Source of the DNA: Nemertoderma westbladi
Lineage: Eukaryota > Xenacoelomorpha > Nemertodermatida > Nemertodermatidae
Direction of reading: 5' to 3'
Assembly: GCA_032718475.1 (NCBI GenBank)
Contig: JAUCBJ010007694.1
Span: 1-24,883 of the forward strand
Length of the DNA stretch: 24,883 nucleotides
This document shows, piece after piece, positions 1 to 8,590 of this stretch (position 1 is the stretch's first letter; every line of letters starts with the position of its first letter). Both the position numbers and the translations under genes were made by a program. The notes beneath the pieces were generated by a model. That model saw nothing but the letters and a program-made list of their open reading frames with translations. It was not told the DNA's origin and searched no databases.

Positions 1-1117
1 TCCTATCGAATGGTGTACTTGCTGTCGTGCTGAAAGAGCCAAGTGTTCCTCCAGTTTCAGAACCCAAAGAATTGGCTGATGAATTTCTACTATCGCTTTT
101 AAATTTACTACCATAGTTATTCTGAGGTTTTAGGTAAGTACTTTGTGACTCAGTAGACCTTAACTGTTCGATTTCATCATTTAGAGCTACCCGTAACTCC
201 TCAAGCGTCCAATAAGTGGAGCGAGCGGCCCTATTTATATTACTACGAACTGAAGCAGGAAGCTTACGAAGAATTAGTTCGGCGTATACGTAGCCAGATT
301 CCTCCACGTTACCTCCAAGTTGTTTGATTCCACGCAGTTGCGCTTCATAATTTGCTCGAAATGAAGCTAAATCCTTCGAAGTCGCTTTAGGAGACTCCAT
401 ATCGAACACTGTATTGAGACGAGCCCTCATAATTAACTTTTTCTGACCATAAGTAGTCCTAAGAAGTTCAATGGCCACAATATAATCATCATTACTTCTC
501 TGGAAGTTTTTTACTAAAGAAGAAGCCTCACCAGAGAGTTGGCCTTCTAGATACGTAAATTTAGTGGCTCCAGCTAGATCAGTTCTCTTATGTATTGCAT
601 CCTCAAATCGATCCCAGAAATTGGGCCATTCTATCGGATCGCCACTAAATTTTGGGAGTTTAAGGTTTGGAAGCTTCTGAGGGGTTAATCCCATAGGCCT
701 CGTATTTCCTATCTGGGTTCTATCTAACCCAGTATTTTCCGGATTAAAACCGATGTGATCAGAAGGGTGGATTTGGCCATGGTGACTTACAGAATTACTT
801 AGACCTAATAACTTATCTACTCGACGCAATAAGGAACCTATCTGCATGTCATCCTTAGCAGACGAATTGATTTCGGTAACTAACTGATCTTCATCTTCTA
901 CAAGATGTTGAATCTCCTCAGTCAACTCAGCTATTTTCGCCCTCTGATTTCGCAATCCCTCGGATAAATCCTCTATAGTTTCAACATTGACATCATCGTG
1001 TAATGTACGGTTGGTGAAATCTGAGTACATTTCGCCATGGAGATCTCCCATTAAACGAGTAGCGGTTGCTTTATGACCTGCTCTCCGTTTCCTTAACTTA
1101 CCCAACGGTTCAGCCAT
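1..1117 (-). CDS. BEL/Pao Gag polyprotein N-terminus (DUF1759), partial
   Basis: The frame starts with ATG at 1117-1115 and stays open for 372 codons until the window edge, so the C-terminus and any Pol fusion are missing. Residues about 48-105 are rich in Glu, Lys, Leu and Ile and look like a coiled coil. From about residue 148 the DUF1759 signature begins: KLPNLKLPKFSGDPIEWP, then FWDRFEDAI, then KFTYLEGQLSGEA (about 186-198), then YIVAIELLRTTYG (about 212-224), with the helical region running to about residue 300. A Ser/Asn/Gly-rich stretch follows. In this family the protein forms the particle that packages the element's RNA. The absence of any stop or frameshift over 1.1 kb contrasts with the decayed LINEs in the window and suggests a young copy. 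Confidence 0.88.
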   Translation of the reverse strand, partial: MAEPLGKLRKRRAGHKATATRLMGDLHGEMYSDFTNRTLHDDVNVETIEDLSEGLRNQRAKIAELTEEIQHLVEDEDQLVTEINSSAKDDMQIGSLLRRVDKLLGLSNSVSHHGQIHPSDHIGFNPENTGLDRTQIGNTRPMGLTPQKLPNLKLPKFSGDPIEWPNFWDRFEDAIHKRTDLAGATKFTYLEGQLSGEASSLVKNFQRSNDDYIVAIELLRTTYGQKKLIMRARLNTVFDMESPKATSKDLASFRANYEAQLRGIKQLGGNVEESGYVYAELILRKLPASVRSNINRAARSTYWTLEELRVALNDEIEQLRSTESQSTYLKPQNNYGSKFKSDSRNSSANSLGSETGGTLGSFSTTASTPFDR

Positions 1118-1497
1118 TCTATCTACAAGGCCTAGGTTAGGTAGATTAAATTACAAATATTTCTGGCCGGATTGACTTCGTAATTTGAGTTGTGTCACAG
1201 TTCCAGTTTATTTCCGAATGCAGAAATGCAGTACCGGTACCGTTATATACCGTACTGACTAATACAGCAATATGAATATACTGATATAGGTAGACCAATA
1301 GGTAGGCCTAACCGTCTGAACGTAGATACAGGTACGTCCGTCGAATACGCAGTTCACTGTATCCAAATATAACAGTTTGCAGTTTGAGCCTATCTGATTA
1401 ATTACTCCAGTTCAGTACTGCAGTAGGTATTCCAGTATTCACCAAACTGCCAAACAGTATTCCCAAACACCGATTATATTCCTTCATTCAACAGGAT
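1118..1497 (-). other. Untranslated leader between primer-binding site and gag
   Basis: This stretch of about 380 bp has no sustained open frame and sits between the primer-binding site and the gag ATG. It is the expected leader and packaging region of an LTR element. It carries several GGTACCGG-like palindromic words (about 1233-1245). Confidence 0.5.
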
Positions 1498-1513
1498 CCG
1501 GGTCCAGGCACCA
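1498..1513 (-). promoter_or_regulatory. Primer-binding site of the BEL/Pao element
   Basis: On the minus strand this reads TGGTGCCTGGACCCGG, three bases after the LTR end. The plus-strand complement ends in GGCACCA, as a tRNA 3' acceptor arm with its CCA would. The position just inside the LTR fits a minus-strand priming site. The tRNA species is not assigned. Confidence 0.7.
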
Positions 1514-1516
1514 AAA

Positions 1517-1790
1517 TGTGCGGAATATACGCACACCAAATATATAAGTGCTGACTGTATCCAACAGTCAGCCTTCAGTCGAACATAATGCTGACTGCAT
1601 CCGGCAGTCAGCTAAAGCAACAAGAAAAAGGGTCAGCTGTCAGACAATACTAAAAATATAATAATCTGCTTGCTGGCTTGTCTCTCAAACAATAAATCAT
1701 CTATCAGCACTGTACCGGTAGTAAACCTTCACCAAAAGAAGTATACAGTATAAAATAGTATAAATCTACTGTAATAACTTTATTACAATA
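1517..1790 (-). repeat. 5' LTR of the BEL/Pao element (outer boundary approximate)
   Basis: The inner edge is placed at 1517, where the minus strand ends in …CGCACA just before the primer-binding site; LTRs usually end in CA. The inner end carries three short inverted repeats in a row (1517-1535, 1550-1572, 1590-1612). An AATAAA-type signal lies on the minus strand near 1777-1784. The outer edge is not determined, because the partner LTR and target-site duplication are outside the window. Confidence 0.55.
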
Positions 1791-1794
1791 TAGC

Positions 1795-3360
1795 AGCAAA
1801 GAGAGGCACAACCTACGAGAGAAGGGTCTGTCATATACCACGAAATCCGGGAAGGTCAAACCAGCTCGCAGTATGAGGCAAGTGCAATGTAAGTGTCCCC
1901 ATGGAAATGGACAGATGGAGATCGACAGCATAATTTCGACTTGTACTGGAAGGAAACAGATGAGAGGCAAGGTCGCCATAACTCTCTCAATTCCATGATT
2001 CGTGTAGGTGGAACACAGCAGAAGTCATTGAGTGTAATAACGAAACATATTTCAAGTTCTAAGAGGTATTTCTTGCTCAAAGATGGCCAAAAAGAGCAGG
2101 TGTGCAGAGCATTCTTCCTGGGAACATTGAGTGTTGGTGAAAAGGAGGTTAGGTGGATGTTGGGCCACAGAACTGAGGCTAAGCTTCCGTCTAAAGACAA
2201 ATGTGGTGGAAACACTCGGGGAAAAGCTGGTATAAGAGCATCTGTTCACAAATTCATAAATAAGCTGCCAATAATGGAGCCGCACTACGTTCGAAATAAT
2301 TCCCGCCGCAAGTACCTGCCTCAGCGTTTCAAGAACCTGACCAATCTTTATCGCATTTATAAGAAAGACACGTTGCTTAAAGACAAGATCTCAAAATCGA
2401 CATTTCGATCGATTTTTCTAAGTGACTATAACGTTGGTTTTCACCAACCCAAGAAGGATAAATGCGTTATTTGTCATCGAAAAGATACTGGTGGTGATTA
2501 CAGTGAGGAAGAATACAAAGCTCATGTGGAAGAGAAGAATGCTGTGAATAACTATTTCTTGAAATGTCAAAGTGAGTCCAAGGAGGCCGAATATAATTAC
2601 ATTGTTGCTAGTTTCGACCTACAAAAGGTATTGAATACACCCCATGGTGACTCTATGTTAACTGGTTATAGTAGGAAACTGGCACAGTATAATCAGTCTG
2701 TCTACGAAAGCAATTCGAATCGTGGTATATATTACCTTTGGGGGGAGTGGCAGGCAGGACATGGAGCCAATGAAACAGGTAGTTGTGTTTATCAGTACTT
2801 ACGAAGCATCGATCTGCCAACGAATCTGAATGTAAAGTTGTTTTGTGACAGTTGTGGGGGGCAAAATAAAAATCGGGGAGTCCTAGCCATGATTTATCAC
2901 CAACTAATCCGTTCCGATCACATTGAAACAATCGAGCTCAATTATCTCGTTCCTGGCCACACGTATATGCCAGTCGATTCGATCCACAGCACCATTGAGA
3001 GATCTGTTTCCAACATGATGGTTTGGGCACCATCCATGTGGGAAGGGATTATCTTAGGTTCTAGACAAGATGAAGCTACTGTTCCTTACGAGGTTCAGGT
3101 GTTGGAAACTAAGAACGTTCTGAAGTGGATGGAAGCTGCAGATGACATTCTTCCTTTAATGATGGTGGATGAGGCAAATGAAAGAGTCAGGTGGTCGAAA
3201 ATGCGAAGGGTGTTATTTCTTCGGGGCAGTGATACAATGGACATACAGTATACGTCGAATTCCCAGCCGGTGAAAGTCAAGTTCATACGTGGTTTTGGTC
3301 GTCGGTCTAATTTGCTAGATCTACCAAAGCGAGCCTTTGAGTTTAAGCCTTGCATATCCA
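1795..3360 (+). CDS. DUF7869-type protein, large exon (one frameshift near 1900)
   Basis: From about 1795 one frame reads into GLSYTTKSGKVKPARSM and CKC. After a shift at about 1900-1905 the neighbouring frame continues with DRQHNFDLYWKETDERQ, then YFL, VCRAFFLGTLSVGEKEV, a CVIC pair at about 2464-2475, FDLQ (Asp at 2616-2618), WGEW…GSCVYQYL, CDSCGGQNKN (Asp at 2847-2849), and GHTYMPVDSIHSTIE (2955-2999). As I recall it, this order is that of the DUF7869 family, whose function is unknown; the spaced acidic residues hint at an RNase H or DDE-like fold. The GTG at 1893 is not a credible start: family-like sequence continues upstream in the other frame, and AG acceptors lie at 1792-1793 and 1795-1796, so an upstream exon is expected. 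The exon ends at 3360 before GTAAGC. The frameshift means a pseudogene or a sequence error. Confidence 0.78.
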
Positions 3361-3460
3361 GTAAGCAACCGAGGGTGGACTCTCTATAGCCGAGGGGCAC
3401 TTGTATAATAACTAATAATCATGAACCCCGTCCTCTTATAATATACACCTAACTCTGCAG

Positions 3461-3560
3461 TAGTAAGTAGTAGTAGTAATAGTAGTTAGTAGTGGTAGTA
3501 AGTAGAATAAGAGTGAGAAAGAGAAAGAGAGAGAGAAAGAGAGAGAGTGAGAGGAAGTAG
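3461..3560. repeat. GTA-rich and GA-rich microsatellites
   Basis: A (GTA)n-like tract with GTAA and GTGGTA interruptions (about 3461-3510) passes into a purine tract of GA and GAAA units (about 3511-3560). Confidence 0.85.
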
Positions 3561-4675
3561 AGTAGAATAAGATACGGATTCATAATTATTTTATCAAACT
3601 CATGTACTACTTACTTCAATGTGCCAATTGTAATAATAATTAAACATTACTCTGATTACGCTGGGTTTAGCCCCATAAGATATTATACTGATGTATTTTA
3701 TATTAATATATCCATGCGAGTAAACAAGAAGTGAAGTAAATGTTTATTATTGTAGTTTTAAAAATTGAATGATATACCCAAGATAGTGAAATAGATAATA
3801 TACCAGAAATTGCCATTTGATCAGATGTATCAAAGCGGCGTCTTTAGTATAATACAATTCACTCTGTTATACAATGTAAATATACTAAATCTATTTATAA
3901 ATATATTATGAGCCCTACATTGTATATTTATCCTACAGGTAGACAATGTAGTATGTTAAAACTTGATATAATTTGGTATAATGTATAACATATTACAAAT
4001 AAGACTGAGGCAGCTAAACTATATTGCAAAGAAATCAAATATCCTAAAGTAATATACAAACCCTCCCTCCACCCTATAAATAGTGTTCACCACCTACCCC
4101 ACCCACCACCCTTATTACTACATAATAATGAAAGATAGTACTGGCACTCCGGTCACTCCGTTCCCTCCGCTGGGGGGGTTAGGTTTTGACACTATGCAAA
4201 ATCCGAGCACAGAGTTAGAAGCGCATTGGATAGACGAACATTTCTTGCAGTGAAAGTATTTCCATATCTGTTATAGTTTTCGAGACAGTCAGACATGAGT
4301 AGCAAAAATTTGAATTTTTTTTCGGTAAAGTCTGATTTCACCGGTACCTGTCATCCGAAATATGGATTATGATATATCGTTAGATGCGGGTCCACAAACT
4401 GTACATTCACATTTTTTCAAGAAAAAAATGCGATCAAGGGTTTTCAAAATATTTTCGAATTACCGGAAGCAGACTTTGGACGATCATATCTCCGGTACCG
4501 GTAGGCCTATTGAGTCGAATTATTTTTAATCTACTTAGAACACTCCAGTGAATGTTTTTAGTTTTAAAATTTTGCCCCAAAATGCTCAGAAGTAATTTCG
4601 AAAAAACTGATCATTTCGCGATCATGATCTTTTGACCCCCTAGAATTGAACTTTTTTATAGTCAAATTTTGGCTA

Positions 4676-4697
4676 CCCCCCCCCCCCCCCCCCCCCC
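4676..4697. repeat. Poly(C) tract, 22 bases
   Basis: This is an uninterrupted run of 22 C. The second satellite unit near 5300 lacks it, so it is an expansion private to the first unit. Confidence 0.9.
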
Positions 4698-4799
4698 TAA
4701 TTCGAGGGTGAGGAATCTTTTTGTAATGTTAAGTTTTTTCATACGGTGAACTCACAGGACTTGGTCTTCGAAATAAAACCGAAAACATGATCTTTCCTG

Positions 4800-5077
4800 A
4801 TCATGGCCTGATCAAATCGCTTTTTGAAAATTTCGAAATGCCCAAAAGTTGCCCCTTCTTAATAGAAGTCGATTAGTAAAAAAAATCGGGGGTCTCAAAC
4901 AAAGTTTTCGAGAAAATCGGGAAAAACCCGATTTTCTGATCGTGGCCTGATCAAATCGCTCTTTGAACATTTCGAAATGCTCAAAAGTTGCCCCTTCATC
5001 GTAGAAGTCGATTCGTAAAAAAAAAATCGGGGGTCTCAAACAAAGTTTTCGAGAAAATTCGAAAAAACCGAAAAACA
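4800..5077. repeat. 139-bp direct tandem duplication
   Basis: The copy from 4800 and the copy from 4939 share GGCCTGATCAAATCGCT, TTTCGAAATGC, AAAAGTTGCCCCTTC, TAGAAGTCGATT, and ATCGGGGGTCTCAAACAAAG in the same order, with few differences. The minus-strand open frame across it reads the same peptide twice because of the duplication and is not a gene. Confidence 0.85.
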
Positions 5078-5729
5078 CGATCTTTAATGATCAGGTATCA
5101 GATCTCGAGAACCGGTTGTCCGATCGAGCCAATTTTTTTTAATCGACTCAGGGCGGTGTTCTGAACGTTTCCTACAGTAATTGTTTATATCCAAAATGCT
5201 TAGTTACGATTTTACGACATCCGATCTTTGCGCGATCATGATCTTGCGTTTTGATCAGGAAGAATTCACTTTTTTTAAAATCTTTTAACGGGAATCATGA
5301 CTAATGTGGGGTCGCTGAATCTTTCTGTAATGTTAAGTATTTCGATTGGGGCAAGCCTTGAGTGTCCGAATCCTGATCAAAACTGATCTTTGCTGATCAT
5401 GGTCAAGATCATGATCTGATTGTTTTGATGGTTTTTTGAAGGTTAACCCATATGCTGCCCATCGATTGGCGCCGGTCCCAAGTCCGTAGCATTAGCGGTT
5501 CTGGAGATCGGCGCATAGCAACGAGGTTGGTAGGGAAGCGGACTTTTTGACTCAAATTGGCCCTAGACGGAGAACCGTAGACTTTTGAAACGTAATGTAT
5601 ATGGGAAAAAGTCTTCTGGATAAATTTTGGGGGGGGGGGTCTAGGAACATCCTATTGTTGGTTTTCGCCTAGTTTCCGAGAAAAGCTTCTCCCCCAAATT
5701 CCGGCCAATCTATAAAGGTGTTGCAATGA

Positions 5730-5867
5730 CTAGTTCCATGGCCGAGCACGGTATTGAGTTCTACGAACACGATAACCTGCGGTTGGGGCCCTGACCGTCT
5801 AGTTCCGTGGCCGAGCACGGTATTGAGTTCTCCGAACACGATAACCTGTGTTTGGGGCCCTGACCGT
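5730..5867. repeat. 69-bp tandem duplication before the C-terminal exon
   Basis: Units start at 5730 and 5799. Both contain CTAGTTCC.TGGCCGAGCACGG, TATTGAGTTCT.CGAACACG and GGGGCCCTGACCGTC, with only a few substitutions between them. The unit is GC-richer than the surrounding intron and ends just before the acceptor of the C-terminal exon. It is not in the coding frame, because an in-frame stop lies at 5861. Confidence 0.88.
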
Positions 5868-5873
5868 CCAGAG

Positions 5874-6019
5874 CCAAATATAATGACTTAATGAAGTTAG
5901 TGAAGAATGGCGTTATTCCTAAAATCTTTCATCGGGAATACTTGGCTCTCAGACCAGGTGATGAGGTTCGCGACTCTCTAGATGAAACCGACGAGGAGGA
6001 GGTCATAGATGAGGAATGA
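5874..6019 (+). CDS. DUF7869-type protein, C-terminal exon
   Basis: The frame reads KYNDLMKLVKNGVIPKIFH, then REYLALRPGDEV, then an acidic tail, ending at TGA 6017-6019. The short motif with Leu, Gly-Val-Ile-Pro and a following aromatic residue is what I recall as the C-terminus of DUF7869 proteins, which the large exon lacks. The donor at 3361 (after one base of a codon) and the AG at 5872-5873 (supplying two bases) are in phase. An in-frame stop at 5861-5863 rules out an exon starting further upstream. With the large exon counted from 1893, the coding length is about 537 codons. The acceptor is GAG with a poor pyrimidine tract, which is its weak point. The in-frame readthrough end of the large exon (to 3389) would be the unspliced alternative. 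Confidence 0.68.
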
Positions 6020-6664
6020 AACGGTGACTAACTGAAACATTTATCTCTCATAGACTGGAGTACAGTAGATTGTTTTAGCGGAGATCCGAGTTTGGACTAA
6101 TGAATATCAACGGTTTCTTTCTTGTTCTTTCCTCTGTACTCTACTCTACTTTATACTTTGTTGTTTTTTATTCATATCGATGTTAAATCAATACTTGAGT
6201 GACGTTGCATTGAAATCGAAAATTTTCAATAATGGCAAGACATAAAGGCTGCTGCAAGACATTTCCTGCAGTGTGATTGACAGTTCCAAACACACACAGA
6301 CACACGACATGAGAAAATTTTTTCAATATACCAAAAACGCGCTGTATTTTCCACTCTTTAATACATATATACAGTGCAGCGAAATGTTAGGGCGTTTTGA
6401 ATTGACACACATCTGCCAAAGTTGGTTTTTTCAAAACGCCCTAACTAATATTTTTTAAAATTTCCATTCCAAATGTCCATTTCGGACAGATTTTAATAGC
6501 AAAATCAAATTCCTTGTATTCCTTTTGCCTAAAAATCGCATTTTCAGCGCCTTACAAGGATCCATGAATTTATAGTAAAAAAAGTCGATTTTCTCAAAAC
6601 ATGATTTTTTGAGTTAGGGCCTTATGTTTTAATAGGGACGATATGACAATTTTCTGGGTCGCAT
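6020..6664. other. Putative 3' UTR and unannotated spacer
   Basis: AT-rich sequence after the DUF7869 stop. No convincing gene was seen; the open frame at 6273-6458 has no recognisable motif. The only structure is the inverted repeat at 6386-6445. The LINE remains begin at about 6665. Confidence 0.5.
6386..6445. repeat. Perfect 16-bp inverted repeat with 28-nt loop
   Basis: GTTAGGGCGTTTTGAA at 6386-6401 pairs exactly with TTCAAAACGCCCTAAC at 6430-6445. The arms could be the ends of a very small transposon remnant or a strong RNA hairpin in the 3' UTR of the upstream gene. Confidence 0.85.
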
Positions 6665-6671
6665 ATGTTCG

Positions 6672-6956
6672 CTAATTAATCAATATCCCGGTTGTGTCCA
6701 AATTATACTCATAGACTCTAACGCTGACCTTGGCAACTTACAGGGGGAAAGGGCACAGCTAAATAACACCATAGCGACTGTAAGAGGTCGACACCTTTAT
6801 GAATTTTTAAATAATAACAACCTGTGCGCCACTGACACCTACACCCAATTTAGTAGACCGATAATAACCTTTCGCGGACACAGAATTGATACGTTGTCAT
6901 ATATTGATCATGTGATTACCTCGGTTGATTGCCTTGAACTCATTAGTAGTGGCCAT
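6672..6956 (+). pseudogene. LINE endonuclease domain, first part
   Basis: The frame reads YPGCVQIILIDSNADLG (the place where GDFNAD is usual, here with the Gly-Asp-Phe worn to Ile-Asp-Ser), then LCATDTYTQFSRPIITFRG, then YIDHVIT, which corresponds to the catalytic Asp-His strand of the exonuclease III-like fold. The frame stops being LINE-like at 6956, where an insertion enters; the remaining domain resumes in the same frame at 7398. Confidence 0.8.
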
Positions 6957-7397
6957 CAAGGGTTATCAAAAATTGATTGCAATTTAAAATTTAATTGCAT
7001 GCTATCAATCAATTAATTGCAATTAAAGTCTTGAACCAATCAATTAATTGTAATTGTGAATTTACAAAATCAATTATTCAATTAATTGTAATTAATTGCC
7101 AATTATTTTAAAAAAGTTTAAGATATAATATTTACATAATTTCTTTATAATGACTGACTATTCAATATCAATAATATATCAATGGTTTATATTACAGTCC
7201 ATTTTGAACAATCAATAATATACTGACCAGAAGATTAAAAATCACAATGGGAAATTACTAACTACCCATAGTTACTAACTAGCTTCTTTCTGTCAAGTAT
7301 CTCACTAGTACTACCACAGTACCGGTACAGGGAACAAGATATCTGAAATGAACGACTGATGCTGTGGTATGCAGTCAGTAGGTAGGCCTCTGGCCAC
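6957..7397. mobile_element. 441-bp AT-rich insertion with TGGCCAT target-site duplication
   Basis: TGGCCAT occurs at 6950-6956 and again at 7398-7404, exactly where the LINE endonuclease frame is interrupted, and the frame is the same on both sides. The insert starts CAAGGGTTATC and is full of AATTAATTG-type words in both orientations (6970-7100). It has no coding capacity. The left end resembles hAT-type MITE ends, but I see no matching right terminal repeat, so the class stays open. The duplicated site could extend to eight bases with one mismatch. Confidence 0.7.
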
Positions 7398-7755
7398 TGG
7401 CCATGTTTATAAGGACAATCCTATAGATAATTATTCTGACCACAATGCAGTGCTTGCAAGCTTTAACATGGGGTGTAAAGGTGACCGTTTATCAAATAAC
7501 AACAATCCCAGGAATAATAAAATAAGACAATTAAAGTTAAATTGGGATAAAGCAACAGACGACAACAAACATAAGAATACGTTCAAAACTTTTGAATCTA
7601 GTGCAAAAACAACCTGGAATCTATACAAATTATGGAGTGAGACGATGCACACGAAATTGGGACAGCATTTAAAGAATCGAAATGGCTTTCTTTCGAAAAA
7701 TATTGTGCGAAATTCCTCGAAAAAGTGGTCCAGGGAATATAACTATCTCTCGTAA
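7398..7755 (+). pseudogene. LINE endonuclease domain, last part, and linker
   Basis: Resumes after the insertion with NYSDHNAVLASF, the conserved Ser-Asp-His motif that closes LINE endonuclease domains. It then runs into a basic linker and ends at a stop at 7753-7755. The continuation is in another frame (7682-7978), so a frameshift lies between about 7690 and 7755. Confidence 0.75.
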
Positions 7756-8032
7756 ATTCTGGAACAACGCCAACCGTGACAACACTACCTGCGCCCCACC
7801 AACCATGGAATCGGATTTGCGTAACCACTACAACGCTAAGTTTAGTGGGAACGACGGGCTGAGCAAAACACTAAAAATCGAACTGCAGGACGCCTGTTCC
7901 GAGAGCACCCTTCCACAGATATCCCCTCTGGCGGTTAAGAGGGCTCTGTCATCTCGTTATCCACTGGGAAGTGGATAACGACCTCGCAAGCCTTACTGTA
8001 GAACATATACTGCATATGAACCCGGACCCAAT
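7756..8032 (+). pseudogene. LINE linker between endonuclease and RT (frameshifted)
   Basis: Two frames carry LINE-like linker sequence here. One (to 7978) contains NANRDNTTCAPPTMESDLRN and ends after YPLGSG. The other, from about 7967, reads DNDLASLTVEHILHMNPDP, the usual stretch before the RT fingers. The frames overlap, which implies a small indel near 7965-7978 and another before 8090. Confidence 0.6.
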
Positions 8033-8590
8033 TTGCGACCTGCTATCCTGCGTCTGGATTGGAAACAAGTCCCGTTGCTCTTTGGTAATTCAGTAATAAC
8101 CAGCCTGTATAAAGGTAAACAACGGAACTTATTTAACGTCGGCTCCTATAGACCCATAGCGTCCATAAGTATCTGGGCTAAAGTTTTCGAATGCATCATA
8201 TTAAGTGACTTCCTGGCAAACATTAAACTGCATAATAATCAAACTGCCTATCGAGATAAGATTGGGTGCAATATTGCCATAGCAACAGTTCTAGAATATT
8301 TAGAATATAAACTCTCCCAGAGATCCACATTATACATCTGCCAGTTGGATATAGAAGCGACATTTGACTCTGTCGACTATGACGTATTGGGATGGAAAAT
8401 GTTGGAGTTCGTTAACCCGCACATAATAGCAACTGTTCTAGAATACTATATGGTAAGTACTGTCTATCTGAAATTTGACGGTCTTATAGATTGCGAAGGA
8501 ATATTAGTGACACGCTGTTTGAAACAGGGTTCACTTCTGTCACCAATACTGTTTAACCTATACACGCGCAGCATCATGGACAACCTCTAG
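8033..8590 (+). pseudogene. LINE reverse transcriptase, fingers and palm (motifs 1-B)
   Basis: Contains SVITSLYKGKQRNL, then SYRPIASISIWAKVFE (fingers), CQLDIEATFDSVD (motif A with the catalytic Asp, near 8346-8382), and CLKQGSLLSPILFNLYTRSI (motif B). The frame ends at TAG 8588-8590 just before the catalytic YTDD motif, which is in the same frame downstream. This looks like a nonsense mutation rather than an end. Confidence 0.82.

Larger units (their letters stand above)
1..1790 (-). mobile_element. BEL/Pao LTR retrotransposon, 5' end (truncated by window edge)
   Basis: Reading the minus strand, an LTR end (…CACA at 1517), a primer-binding site (1513-1498), an untranslated leader (about 380 bp) and an uninterrupted Gag frame (1117-1) follow in the canonical order of an LTR retrotransposon. 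The Gag domain is DUF1759, which marks the BEL/Pao group. Pol and the second LTR lie outside the window. The outer LTR boundary is not fixed. It should fall at or below about 1790, because coding sequence of the plus-strand DUF7869-type gene starts there. The element therefore lies head-to-head with that gene. Confidence 0.85.
4140..5440. repeat. Degenerate satellite-like tandem array with GATC-rich palindromes
   Basis: Two diverged long units can be aligned. The first (about 4480-4800) and the second (about 5090-5400) both run through a CCGGT word, a GAnTCGA…TTTTTAATC stretch, CAAAATGCT, CGCGATCATGATCTT, and GAATCTTT.TGTAATGTTAAGT, about 610 bp apart. Between them sits a closer tandem pair (4800-5077). 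The perfect palindrome GATCATGATC occurs at 4620-4629, 5234-5243 and 5407-5416. No coding sense is seen on either strand. Confidence 0.65.
3361..5873 (+). other. Intron of the DUF7869-type gene
   Basis: This is a 2513-bp interval between a GTAAGC donor and an AG acceptor. It contains GTA and GA microsatellites (3461-3560), an AT-rich part (3560-4140), a degenerate satellite (4140-5440), a 22-base C run and a 69-bp tandem duplication at its 3' end. No coding sequence was recognised; the short frames on both strands here are satellite shadows. Confidence 0.6.

Noticed and set aside
1893-1895. GTG at 1893 as the start codon of the DUF7869-type protein
   Set aside because: Family-like sequence continues upstream in the adjacent frame, and eukaryotic initiation at GTG is not expected.
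4812-5078. Minus-strand 88-codon frame with an internally repeated peptide
   Set aside because: The repeat comes from the 139-bp DNA duplication, and no equivalent frame is kept in the diverged satellite units.
6957-7100. AATTAATTG-rich repeats as a CRISPR-like array
   Set aside because: Spacing is irregular, units are in both orientations, and the setting is a eukaryotic transposon.
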